DNA of 64,000 bases from an uncultured Clostridia bacterium (GTDB taxonomy: Bacteria; Bacillota; Clostridia; TANB77; CAG-508), in NCBI GenBank assembly GCA_947573445.1, contig CANPFR010000004.1, positions 62,001 through 126,000 of the forward strand, in the 5' to 3' direction. This document shows, one piece after another, positions 19,310-27,186 of the stretch (position 1 is the stretch's first letter; every line of letters starts with the position of its first letter). The translations under genes were made by a program, and so were the position numbers. The notes below the pieces were generated by a model. The model saw only the letters and a program-made list of their open reading frames with translations, searched no databases and was not told the origin of the DNA.

Positions 19310-20086
19310 CTATAATACCTCCTCTATATCGATTCTTTTTACGTTAAGCTTTTCGCACCATTTTTTGAGTTGCCAACCTTTTCGCCCAATAAATAAACCT
19401 TTCATTCCCAAAGGAACCTCCAGTTTTATCACTGCTTTTCCTTGAATCTTCGTCTTATCAAAAATAACTAAATAATCCGTATCAAGCTGACATTCTTCTT
19501 TACTGAGCTTTACGTCAAGACGGCTTTCCAACTTTTCTCTACGTTCTTCTGAAATTAGAGAATAAACTGGAAAAACTATAATATGCTCTTCATTAAAGAT
19601 TATATCTTCATACAAAAACCAGTTTATCTGCTGAAATGAAGAATAAGCAGTATATTTTATTCCAACCGCCTCACTTCCTGCTAAACAATGCTTCAATCCT
19701 TTAAAAAGACTCTTCTGCTTACACTGTTCTTCAAATATGACTTTCTGAGGTTCTACTTTTTGTTCTTTGAATGCAATAGCTGCTTTTATTGTATCCTCCG
19801 AAAGACGTTTTTCTGTGTGCATACCTATATATCGATACTTTCCCTCTAATTTCTGATACGTTGGTAAACAACAATCAACTTCTTCATAAACTTCTGGATC
19901 CCAAAATTGCAATTCCTTCTCTTGAAAAACAAATGGAATATTAAGCTGTACTAACAGCCTTACATATTTTTCCTCTATGGTTGGTAAATTCTCATATTTT
20001 CCTAAGTAAAAAAAAGATTCCCCTACTGCCAACCAACATTCTGGTAACTCGTCCCGATATTTTACTTCTTTTGGTATTGTTTTCAT
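19310..20086 (-). CDS. unknown protein with a KH-like C-terminal segment
   Basis: 258 aa. The second ATG (20086) has GGAGG at the right spacing. The N-terminus is rich in aromatic and acidic residues (ELPECWLAVGESFFYLG). The last ~35 residues, GMKGLFIGRKGWQLKKWCEK and following, contain a GxxG-type loop between helices (IGRKG), as in KH RNA-binding domains. The middle has no recognised motif. It is soluble, so a nucleic-acid-binding role is possible but unproven. Codon 11 is CGG followed by G and must be sense. Codon use is richer in G/C than in rpoB. It belongs to the group with the shared promoter type (20138-20166). Confidence 0.6.
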   Translation of the reverse strand: MKTIPKEVKYRDELPECWLAVGESFFYLGKYENLPTIEEKYVRLLVQLNIPFVFQEKELQFWDPEVYEEVDCCLPTYQKLEGKYRYIGMHTEKRLSEDTIKAAIAFKEQKVEPQKVIFEEQCKQKSLFKGLKHCLAGSEAVGIKYTAYSSFQQINWFLYEDIIFNEEHIIVFPVYSLISEERREKLESRLDVKLSKEECQLDTDYLVIFDKTKIQGKAVIKLEVPLGMKGLFIGRKGWQLKKWCEKLNVKRIDIEEVL

Positions 20087-20137
20087 AGTCATTCCTCCTT
20101 ATTGTTCTAAAAATCAATCTAAAAAGTTTACTTAATT

Positions 20138-20166
20138 AGTATATCACATTATGTAAATAATGTCAA
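20138..20166 (-). promoter_or_regulatory. promoter of the KH-like protein gene
   Basis: TTGACA, a 17-bp spacer with TTTACATAATGTGA, and TATACT on the minus strand. Extended -10 TG present. Member of the shared promoter group. Confidence 0.8.
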
Positions 20167-20280
20167 ATTAAATTTTTAAGAAATTTTTAAGTTTAATTTA
20201 ATATTTTTATTATATACTAATTTAAATTAAATAAAAATATTTATTTAATTTTACCCCTTTTAATTATATATATGCTAATA

Positions 20281-20312
20281 AAATAGAGTTCTATTCTAAG
20301 AACTCTATTTTT
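20281..20312. terminator. hairpin terminator, distal of two after the alarmone synthetase
   Basis: Stem AAATAGAGTTC / GAACTCTATTT with an 8-nt loop. T-run on the plus side and TTTTATT on the minus side. Confidence 0.7.
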
Positions 20313-20325
20313 CTATTTCAAAAAA

Positions 20326-20350
20326 TAAATCCCCTTTTGTGGGGATTTTA
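20326..20350 (-). terminator. hairpin terminator, proximal after the alarmone synthetase
   Basis: Stem AATCCCC / GGGGATT with a loop of TTTTGT, then TTATTTTTT on the minus strand. It lies 27 nt after the stop codon at 20377. Confidence 0.8.
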
Positions 20351-20376
20351 CTTCAAGTAACATCTTACCTTTTGGC

Positions 20377-21057
20377 TTACTTTAATAAACCAATTTTTCC
20401 TTTATATTTCTTATTGGTAAGTTTCATCAGTCTATTATCAATTTTATTGATAATCTTGGCATAAATAACCAAATCTCTAGACACTTTGGTACTAATTTCT
20501 CCATTTGATTTATACTTAATTTGATGTTCCAAAGTTGCCCAAAAATCCATTGCCATTGTACGAATTTGGATTTCAACTTTTGCATATAATTTTGTCTCAT
20601 CTAACTCAACTGGAACTTCCAATATCACATGATAGCTTGAATATCCTGTTTTCTTAGGAGTTGTGATATAATCCTTTTCTTTAATAATTCTACAATCTTC
20701 GAATTCTCTTATAATATCAACAACTTCAAAAACATTAGCTTTAAATGGACATATGATTCTCACACCAGCAATATCATTAATATTTTCAATTAGATTTTGA
20801 TATGTTAATTCATAATTTTTTCGTTTCATTTTTTTGATAATACTCTCAGGAGTTTTGATTCTACACATACAATGATTAATCAAATCCTGCTCATAAATCT
20901 CTTTATAATCTCGATTAATTGAATCAACCTTTTCCTCTACATTTCTCATCGCTAGTGAATATAAATGCATAAGTTGCCCAAACTTGTTATCTTTAATATT
21001 TAATTTGTTTTCATATTTATTACTTTTTACTAATGATGTATCTATCTTGATAATCAT
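20377..21057 (-). CDS. small alarmone synthetase (RelA/SpoT-type GTP pyrophosphokinase)
   Basis: 226 aa. It transfers pyrophosphate from ATP to GDP/GTP to make (p)ppGpp. The synthetase domain fills the protein: RIKTPESIIKKMKRK (ATP-binding basic patch), NINDIAGVRIICPF, KDYITTPKKTGYSSYH (the Tyr/His loop of the G-site) and VEIQIRTMAMDFWATLEHQI. There is no HD hydrolase, TGS or ACT domain, so it is a RelQ/RelP-type single-domain enzyme. The ATG lies right behind AGAGGAG with almost no spacing, so the true start may be a few codons off. Single gene, followed by two terminators. Confidence 0.92.
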   Translation of the reverse strand: MIIKIDTSLVKSNKYENKLNIKDNKFGQLMHLYSLAMRNVEEKVDSINRDYKEIYEQDLINHCMCRIKTPESIIKKMKRKNYELTYQNLIENINDIAGVRIICPFKANVFEVVDIIREFEDCRIIKEKDYITTPKKTGYSSYHVILEVPVELDETKLYAKVEIQIRTMAMDFWATLEHQIKYKSNGEISTKVSRDLVIYAKIINKIDNRLMKLTNKKYKGKIGLLK

Positions 21058-21230
21058 CTCCTCTCTTGTTTTCTATAATATGATTTTATATTGGAAATAT
21101 AAAAATAATATTAAAAGTTTGTGTTTTTTGTGTGAAAAATTTCCTACCTTAAACATTATAACATATTTTAAAAAAATTAACCACCTTTTTCACTTATTAA
21201 ATAATTACATTTTTCGACAAAAATGAAGAA

Positions 21231-21250
21231 GTTCGCATACTCATGCGAAC
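21231..21250 (-). terminator. hairpin after the 112-aa hypothetical gene
   Basis: Stem GTTCGCAT / ATGCGAAC with a 4-nt loop, followed by TTCTTCATTTTT on the minus strand; about 50 nt after the stop at 21299. Confidence 0.6.
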
Positions 21251-21298
21251 CTCTCCCCTCTCTATGGAAAAAAATAGTTTTTTTCTAGAACTTACTAA

Positions 21299-21637
21299 TT
21301 AAAGTAAGTCAACCGGCATCGTGTAGACTAGCCACAGTGAATCATTTGGAAAATTTTCAACAATTGCAATCTTACAAAATTCCCCATCAAATTCCATCGT
21401 GGCAAAATCTGCTTTCTCTATCTGCTTCTCAAATGTAGGCCGTGGAACAATTCTTACATTTAGATCTGTCTCCACAACCGACATGATCTCCTCCAACTCT
21501 TTCAAGAAAAGTTTTGCATTAAAAACTTTTCTTTCATGAGTTTTATCATGCCGAGAGTCAATAGGCCACTCTGAATTCATAATTTTCTCTAATTTTTTCT
21601 GTTTCGTTGCTAACTTCTCTTTTACTTTTTTTTCCAT
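21299..21637 (-). CDS. hypothetical protein, 112 aa
   Basis: The start at 21637 (MEKKVKEKL) has GGAGG 8 nt upstream; the first ATG of the frame overlaps that site. Residues 1-20 are a basic helix, followed by a mixed alpha/beta region with an acidic surface (FLKELEEIMSVVETDLNVRI) and an end with ENFPNDSLWLVYTMP. Soluble, no known motif. It has two in-frame CGG codons (in DSRHD and VPRPT), both followed by C, and both must be read as sense. That and its promoter (21755-21783) place it in the atypical codon-use group. Not recognised. Confidence 0.6.
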   Translation of the reverse strand: MEKKVKEKLATKQKKLEKIMNSEWPIDSRHDKTHERKVFNAKLFLKELEEIMSVVETDLNVRIVPRPTFEKQIEKADFATMEFDGEFCKIAIVENFPNDSLWLVYTMPVDLL

Positions 21638-21754
21638 ATTATCTTCCTCCATTTTCTTTCATTTTCTTTTAAATAGTTACATTTAGTTACAAGTGAAAAA
21701 AGAAAATAACTCTATGTAAAATAAGATATAAGGTACATACCTTATGTTATCTAT

Positions 21755-21783
21755 AGTATAACATAATTTACATAAAATGTCAA
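21755..21783 (-). promoter_or_regulatory. promoter of the 112-aa hypothetical gene
   Basis: TTGACA, a 17-bp spacer with TTATGTAAATTATGT, and TATACT on the minus strand. Member of the shared promoter group. Confidence 0.8.
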
Positions 21784-21892
21784 GGCATTTTTTGCATAAT
21801 ATGTTAACTTCTGTCAATTTTATATTGACTTTTCCAGATATACAATATTTTTTAACAATATGTGTACTAAACCCTATTGTAATACAATCAAA

Positions 21893-21926
21893 AACAGGAT
21901 ATATGCAATATTACATATATCCTGTC
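21893..21926 (-). terminator. terminator behind the broken gene at 21929
   Basis: Perfect 12-bp stem ACAGGATATATG / CATATATCCTGT, followed by TTTTTG on the minus strand. It shows that a transcript once ended here. Confidence 0.8.
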
Positions 21927-21928
21927 TT

Positions 21929-22145
21929 TTAAAACTCAAGAGGATTATGGCCTACTTTAATACGCCACTTCTTTCCATCAACTCCTCCATCCACCTGCGC
22001 TGTACAAATTTTTCTGTTTACTTCTTCTGATATCCTCTTAGCAATAGTATAGCCTGTATACAATATAACTTTCTTTCATTTCATCATAGATAATCTTAAC
22101 AATTATATCTGCTTCAAGTGGCGAAATTTTAATTACATCAGACAT
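21929..22145 (-). pseudogene. remnant of a small gene, split by one frameshift
   Basis: From an ATG at 22145 the frame reads MSDVIKISPLEADIIVKIIY and DEMKESYIVY, then reaches AGG and stops soon after. Skipping one base near the AGG gives GYTIAKRISEEVNRKICTA, then QVDGGVDGKKWRIKVGHNPL, ending at 21929 next to a terminator. The joined product is about 71 aa. No good SD site precedes the ATG, and upstream codons in other frames also look coding, so the gene is probably decayed at both ends. The family is not known. It resembles the CGG cases in form (base inserted before GG), but the codon is AGG, which is used as Arg elsewhere. Confidence 0.4.
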
Positions 22146-22221
22146 AATTTTGAATTGGATATCGTCCACCTGCCTTACAATATTCTAAACAAAATCTTTT
22201 TTCTCAAAATAATATAACACA

Positions 22222-22244
22222 GAGGCCGCTCTATAAGCGACCTC
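22222..22244 (-). terminator. weak hairpin after the 22284 gene
   Basis: Stem GAGGCCGCT / AGCGACCTC with one mismatch and a short loop, 40 nt after the stop. No long T-run, so termination is uncertain. Confidence 0.4.
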
Positions 22245-22283
22245 CTACTTTCAAGAAAAATCTTTCTATTTTCAAGTTCTTTT

Positions 22284-22712
22284 TTACGGCTGTTTAAAAT
22301 GATGCCTTTTTGTTGGTTTTTTGGGGCTATTTTTTAGTAAATTTTGAATCTCTTTTTCTTCTTGCTTTCTCAATTTTCGTAACTCTTTTCTAGAGTCTTT
22401 CTTCAAATTAATTAGAAATAAACTATGTCTTTTGATTCTCCAATACCGATTAACAGCTTCAGCCATTTCATACAATCCCCATGCTGTTAAATAAGCACTT
22501 ACAGCAAATAACATCCACTGTCCTACTCTTTGTGAGAGCTCTCTTGCTGGATAAAACACAAGAATTACACAAGCACCTGCCACTATCGCAGTCATTGCAC
22601 CACCTAATTGAGCCCATCCAAATAGTCTTTTTTGCCGTTGCATTTTTTTCATAAAAAAAGCTGTCATTACAACAAAAAAAGCCACCAATACCACCATAAT
22701 CAATTTTGTCAT
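22284..22712 (-). CDS. membrane protein with three spans, 142 aa
   Basis: Predicted membrane spans: about 3-21 (MVVLVAFFVVMTAFFMK), 33-54 (WAQLGGAMTAIVAGACVILV) and 66-84 (MLFAVSAYLTAWGLYEMA). A basic tail with RKELRKLRKQEEKEIQN follows (90-142). No family recognised. Two in-frame CGG codons: codon 26 (followed by C) must be sense, while codon 89 (CGGT, in AVNRYW) is ambiguous. If it were read with a +1 shift, the product would end about 12 codons later without the basic tail. Promoter of the shared type at 22763-22790. Confidence 0.6.
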   Translation of the reverse strand: MTKLIMVVLVAFFVVMTAFFMKKMQRQKRLFGWAQLGGAMTAIVAGACVILVFYPARELSQRVGQWMLFAVSAYLTAWGLYEMAEAVNRYWRIKRHSLFLINLKKDSRKELRKLRKQEEKEIQNLLKNSPKKPTKRHHFKQP

Positions 22713-22762
22713 ACTTTTCTCCTCCTGTTTTGTGATAAGAACTACTATTTTATTACAATAAT

Positions 22763-22790
22763 ATTATAGCATATTTTACCAAATTGTCAA
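22763..22790 (-). promoter_or_regulatory. promoter of the three-span membrane protein gene
   Basis: TTGACA, a 16-bp spacer ending TAAAATATGC, and TATAAT on the minus strand; extended -10 TGC. Member of the shared promoter group. Confidence 0.8.
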
Positions 22791-22802
22791 GTTTTTTATA
22801 TA

Positions 22803-22833
22803 CAAAAAGCCCGCCAAAAATGCGAGCTTTTTG
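22803..22833 (-). terminator. terminator after the 64-aa membrane protein gene
   Basis: Stem CAAAAAGC / GCTTTTTG with additional inner GC pairs, 11 nt after the stop codon at 22844. Confidence 0.7.
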
Positions 22834-22843
22834 CATTGCCTTT

Positions 22844-23038
22844 TCACTTTTTTTTGCTTAACTGGTAAATCCGAATTACTTTACCAGTTGGGCTAAAGAA
22901 AAGCCCCGTTCCTACAGAACATAAACCACATAAGTAACTGTGTTGATATCTTCTACGGGCTCTCTTTTGGGCAAGTTTTCTTACCCCAAAAACAAGAATC
23001 AGAACAACGCCTATCATTACTAAAATCTCCCAATGCAT
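22844..23038 (-). CDS. small membrane protein, 64 aa
   Basis: One N-terminal membrane span (about 4-20, EILVMIGVVLILVFGVR) is followed by a very basic stretch (QKRARRRYQ). Then comes a Cys-containing segment (YLCGLCSVGTGLFFSPTGK) and a basic end. CxxC suggests metal binding or a disulfide. Not recognised. Codon 56 is CGG followed by A: read as sense it gives VIRIYQLSKKK, read with +1 it gives VIGFTS and a stop. The sequence alone does not decide. GAGGAGAG lies before the ATG, and a shared-type promoter is at 23084-23112. Confidence 0.55.
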   Translation of the reverse strand: MHWEILVMIGVVLILVFGVRKLAQKRARRRYQHSYLCGLCSVGTGLFFSPTGKVIRIYQLSKKK

Positions 23039-23083
23039 ACTTCTCTCCTCTCTATAGGCTCACCAACATGCTTCTATAAATAT

Positions 23084-23112
23084 ATTGTACCATATTTTAC
23101 ATAAAATGTCAA
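23084..23112 (-). promoter_or_regulatory. promoter of the 64-aa membrane protein gene
   Basis: TTGACA, a 17-bp spacer with TTATGTAAAATATGG, and TACAAT on the minus strand. Member of the shared promoter group. Confidence 0.8.
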
Positions 23113-23172
23113 GTTGTACTGGTCTTCAAAAATCGACATTTTTGAATTATGAAATTATCTTCCCATGTTGTA

Positions 23173-23245
23173 AATTAAAAAGAACACGATTTCTGAACCA
23201 TACTTCAAAAAGTAAAATTCATTTCTCGTGCCCTTATTTTATTTC
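23173..23245 (-). terminator. long-stem terminator after the adhesin gene
   Basis: Imperfect outer stem with GGGCACGA / TCGTGTTCTT and A/T-rich extensions on both sides; ends in a T-rich run on the minus strand, directly downstream of the stop at 23258. Confidence 0.6.
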
Positions 23246-23257
23246 TTGATTATATAA

Positions 23258-26200
23258 TTACAATACATATTTCTTAATCGCAACAACTCCTGTACCAATA
23301 ATTGTTAATACAACTGTTGTTAAGATAATATAAGTTGGTGCTCGACCTGTTGAAATACTTAGGATAACTGGTGCTTCGTCAATATCGTCTTCTCCATCAA
23401 TTTTATTGTCTGGCGTTGAATCGATATCATCTGTGTCGTTAGCATCATTGTAATCTTTGCTGATTTCTGCTACGTTATTTTTCAAACCTAAGTTATTTTC
23501 TCCATTAATCCATCTTAAAACAACTTCGACACTTGCTGTTTCACCTGGTTGAATTAATGTATCTGCTAATGCATCTGTCACAATTGTTCCATTTGCATCC
23601 TCTTTCCAATTTTGATTATCTGCTTCTACAAATTGTAAACCTTCTGGAATATAATCTCTAATTTCCTTTGCATATCCAGCAATTGTTCCTTCATTTGTAA
23701 TCGTTATATTGTATACGAATTTTACAATCGTCGAATTAATTTTTTTTCTGTTGATTTCAACTTTTGTTAATTTTCCATCAACTGCTTGAATTTCATTTGT
23801 AGAATTTCCTTCTGTTACAACTGCTTTTATCAAATCTTTTTGAAGTGCTAAATCGAAATATCCTACATGAACTCTTTCTTTATCAATATCATCTTCCTCC
23901 TCTTTTTTATTGTCTGGAGTTGAATCAATATCATCAATTTCATTTCCATCTGGATCTGTATCTTTAGTGATTTCTGCTGTGTTTGTGATAACATCATCTG
24001 AAGTTGTTGTATTTACTTTAAAGACAGCTTGTACATCCAAATAAAATAAATTTCCTGTTTCTGTGTTAAATGCTGTTAATAAAGCACTTTCTTTTCTAGC
24101 TTCAGCTTTTTCTTTTGACAAATAGTCTGTTCTGATTTCCACTGCTTTGGTATTATCAGTGGTTACATCTCCATTGGCGTCATACATTATCCAACCATAT
24201 TTTTTGTTGATTTCATTTTCACTATCAAATACTAAGCCTTTTGGAATATCATCACCAATTTCTGCTGCATATCCATCTACTTCTCCTTCGTTATACACTC
24301 TTATGGTATAGGTTACATTATCTCCATTGTTAACCTCTAGTGGTGTTTGAGGATGTTCATAAGTTATTTTTCCATCAGCATAAGTTACTTTTGGTACTCT
24401 ATCAGTGATTTCTTTGTCATTTAAACCTGTGATAAATTTTTGTAATGCTAAATCGAATTTTTTCATGGTTAGAATTTCATAATCATTATCATCTTGTTTT
24501 TCATCATCTCCAGGGTAATTATCTGGGTCAACTGTATCTGGAGTTGAATCTCTGTCTTCTACTTCTTCTTTATTTTTGTCTAAATCTTTTGTAATTTCCG
24601 CAATATTTTTTAAGTTTGTATCTGCTAATACAATACAAGTTACTTCAATATCTTTATAATTCAATTTGTCAGAATCATCAAAGGCTTTAAGCAAAGTATC
24701 GGATTTGTTTGAACTTAATGCTGTTGATGTTAGTTTTACTGGTCCTTGAATAACTGCAATATCTTTTAAATTTGTTTCTCCTGTGAAATCTTCTAATTTC
24801 AAATTTTTTAGTTCATTTTCTGTCAATTTCACAGCAGTATTTTGCAAATCTTGTGGAATTGCCCAGTAGTTATCAATGTTTGCTTTGTAGTTGACTAAAT
24901 AGCCTAAACCATCTGGTAAATAATCAGCTACTGTTTCTGCATAACCATCTTCTTCTCCTTCGTTGTAAACTCTTATGGTATAGGTTACAATGTCTCCTGT
25001 TTTTACAACAACTGGTGTTTTTACTTGGGTATAAATTGCATTTGTAGAACCATTTTTTAGAGGAGCTGTATCAACTTTTGGTTCTCTACTTTCCGATAAC
25101 TCTTTTCCATTCAATTTTGTGATGAATTTTTGTAAGCTTAAGTCAAATGCCTTTCCAGCTACTTTTACTTTTTCAAAGTCATCATCATCTTGTTTTCCTT
25201 CATAGAAATATTCTGGATTTGATAAATCCTCTGGATTTTTATCATTTCCTTTATAATCTGGTCTATTAATTGAATCAATCATACTTGCAAATGAATCTGG
25301 ATTAGAATCTCTATCTGTTACAATGTTATCCTCTTTTATTTCTGCAATGTTAGTTAAAATTGCTCCAGATGGTGCTTGGTCTGTTATTTCACATACGATA
25401 TCTACATAAATTCCTTTTAATTCATCTTTAAAAGCTGGTATCGTTGTATCTTTAGTTGCTTCTGTTGTCACTCTTCTTCCATCTTCTGAAACTTCCCAAC
25501 CATAATTTTTATTTGTTTCATTATCTTTTATAAAATCTAGTCCCACTGGTAAATAATCAACAATTGTAGTTGCTTTTGCTTCTACATTTCCTTCATTATA
25601 TACTGCAATTCTATAAGTAACTGTATCACCTGCTTTAACTTCTACTGCATCTTTTCTGTGTTTATAGCTAGCTGTTTGGTTAGAACCATCTTTCAATTGA
25701 TCAATGTTAATATTTGGTGTTCTGTCTGTAAGTTCTGTACCATTAAGTGCTACAATGTATTTTCTTAGAGCTAAATCATATTCAGGGGTAATGCTTGCAG
25801 AAACACTATCTGCTACTGTATCTCCTTCTTTGGTTATCAATACAATTGGTTGATAATCTGCATTTCCTGCTGTCCATACAGAAACTTTGGTTCCAAATTT
25901 TGTGTAAGAAACATTTAATTTTAACGTTTCAATTGTATTTCCACTGATTGGTAAATAAATATAATAATCTGTATCAAAAATTTCATTTAGTTTTTTGTCA
26001 ATTGCATTGCCTTGTGCATCTTTTATCGTATATGCAGAGGAAAGCAATTCACTTGTTCCATCTGTTAAAGTGATTTGATAATCACTTGCTGATACTCCTG
26101 CTGATGGAGCTGTTACTTTAAAAGGTCCTACCTTATAATTATCTCCATCTACTGTGTAGCTTACATCTTTATTTGCTATTGTTGGATATTTAAGAACTGA

Positions 26201-27034
26201 TTCAGAAGTTTCTTTATCCTTATTTTCTAGTGCTGTGTTCACAAAATATTGATATAATTTAGTAAGCCATTCATATCTTGTGGGCTCCATATTATCTGGT
26301 GTTGACTCTAACGGTTTCTTTAAATCAATGGTTGGTAATTTATCTTTTTCTATCATAACATCTTGTAAGGTTTTTTTGTTTGGATTTCCAAAATACCAAA
26401 TAGCCCATTGTTGTATGACTTCAATATCATCATCTGTAATTGTTGATTTGATATCATCTATCGTTGTTTTATCTTCATAAGGAGCATTTAATAAATCTGA
26501 AAAAGCATTGTTGATAAGTGCATCTTTTTGAGCTGCTCTTTGTTCTGCTGTCATTTGTTTTCTTAAATACATGTTGTCTAACAACCAACATAGTGAATTG
26601 TAATTTTCCGCACTTAGATTAAGGGTTGATGGATTTTCTTCAAAAAAATCTGGTATGGTTCTTGTGTATTCAATTGCTCCATCAAGTCTTGGAAAAGCTT
26701 TTTCTCCATTTAAACAATAGAACGCATCTGAGTATAAGAAAACATCTGTGACTGGATCTTTATCATCTTCTCTTGTGATTTTTAAAATGTTAGTTTTTCC
26801 ACCAAAAGTATAACGATAAAGTTCTGTATCATATTGTTCTTGTCCTTCTTGTGATAGACTTTCACTTGATTCGTCTCCTCCTTCATGCGTTTCTGTTGAC
26901 ATTAGTTTGACTGTGTTTATATCGTTTGGATTTTCATTTGTCAATGCTGCTGCCAATACAACACTTGCATGTGGTAATATTAAAGTTGCTATACAAGCCA
27001 CAGCTGTTACTATTTTTAAAAATTTCTCTTTCAT
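23258..27034 (-). CDS. giant surface adhesin with thioester domain and DUF11-like repeats
   Basis: 1258 aa. The start at 27034 (MKEKFLKIVT) is chosen for AAGGATGGGG upstream. A signal peptide covers 1-29 (cleavage near SVVLAA). Residues ~60-260 resemble a thioester domain: the Cys in FYCLNGEKAF and the Gln in QQWAIWYFG match the Cys and TQxAIW motifs that form a covalent host-binding bond. Four repeats follow, starting near 419 (YDLALRKYIVALNG), 628 (FDLSLQKFITKLNG), 860 (FDLALQKFITGLND) and 1057 (FDLALQKDLI). Each has a YxIxVYNEG-type strand and a D-rich STPD linker. The C-terminus has ISTGRAPTY, a membrane span and KKYVL, with no LPxTG. Probably sortase-linked or membrane-anchored. No in-frame CGG over ~1260 codons. 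Confidence 0.85.
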   Translation of the reverse strand: MKEKFLKIVTAVACIATLILPHASVVLAAALTNENPNDINTVKLMSTETHEGGDESSESLSQEGQEQYDTELYRYTFGGKTNILKITREDDKDPVTDVFLYSDAFYCLNGEKAFPRLDGAIEYTRTIPDFFEENPSTLNLSAENYNSLCWLLDNMYLRKQMTAEQRAAQKDALINNAFSDLLNAPYEDKTTIDDIKSTITDDDIEVIQQWAIWYFGNPNKKTLQDVMIEKDKLPTIDLKKPLESTPDNMEPTRYEWLTKLYQYFVNTALENKDKETSESVLKYPTIANKDVSYTVDGDNYKVGPFKVTAPSAGVSASDYQITLTDGTSELLSSAYTIKDAQGNAIDKKLNEIFDTDYYIYLPISGNTIETLKLNVSYTKFGTKVSVWTAGNADYQPIVLITKEGDTVADSVSASITPEYDLALRKYIVALNGTELTDRTPNINIDQLKDGSNQTASYKHRKDAVEVKAGDTVTYRIAVYNEGNVEAKATTIVDYLPVGLDFIKDNETNKNYGWEVSEDGRRVTTEATKDTTIPAFKDELKGIYVDIVCEITDQAPSGAILTNIAEIKEDNIVTDRDSNPDSFASMIDSINRPDYKGNDKNPEDLSNPEYFYEGKQDDDDFEKVKVAGKAFDLSLQKFITKLNGKELSESREPKVDTAPLKNGSTNAIYTQVKTPVVVKTGDIVTYTIRVYNEGEEDGYAETVADYLPDGLGYLVNYKANIDNYWAIPQDLQNTAVKLTENELKNLKLEDFTGETNLKDIAVIQGPVKLTSTALSSNKSDTLLKAFDDSDKLNYKDIEVTCIVLADTNLKNIAEITKDLDKNKEEVEDRDSTPDTVDPDNYPGDDEKQDDNDYEILTMKKFDLALQKFITGLNDKEITDRVPKVTYADGKITYEHPQTPLEVNNGDNVTYTIRVYNEGEVDGYAAEIGDDIPKGLVFDSENEINKKYGWIMYDANGDVTTDNTKAVEIRTDYLSKEKAEARKESALLTAFNTETGNLFYLDVQAVFKVNTTTSDDVITNTAEITKDTDPDGNEIDDIDSTPDNKKEEEDDIDKERVHVGYFDLALQKDLIKAVVTEGNSTNEIQAVDGKLTKVEINRKKINSTIVKFVYNITITNEGTIAGYAKEIRDYIPEGLQFVEADNQNWKEDANGTIVTDALADTLIQPGETASVEVVLRWINGENNLGLKNNVAEISKDYNDANDTDDIDSTPDNKIDGEDDIDEAPVILSISTGRAPTYIILTTVVLTIIGTGVVAIKKYVL

Positions 27035-27105
27035 TATTTTCCCCATCCTTTTTATAATCTCTTATCTTTGTGTAAGCATCAAAATTTTAAATTTATACAT
27101 TATTT

Positions 27106-27134
27106 ATTATAAACTATTTATCATAAAAAATCAA
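27106..27134 (-). promoter_or_regulatory. promoter of the adhesin gene
   Basis: TTGATT, a 17-bp spacer and TATAAT on the minus strand, about 70 nt before the start codon. Confidence 0.75.
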
Positions 27135-27186
27135 GACTTATTCTAAATTTTGTTGTCTTTTTTGGCAAGTTTTGGATTTTTATGAT

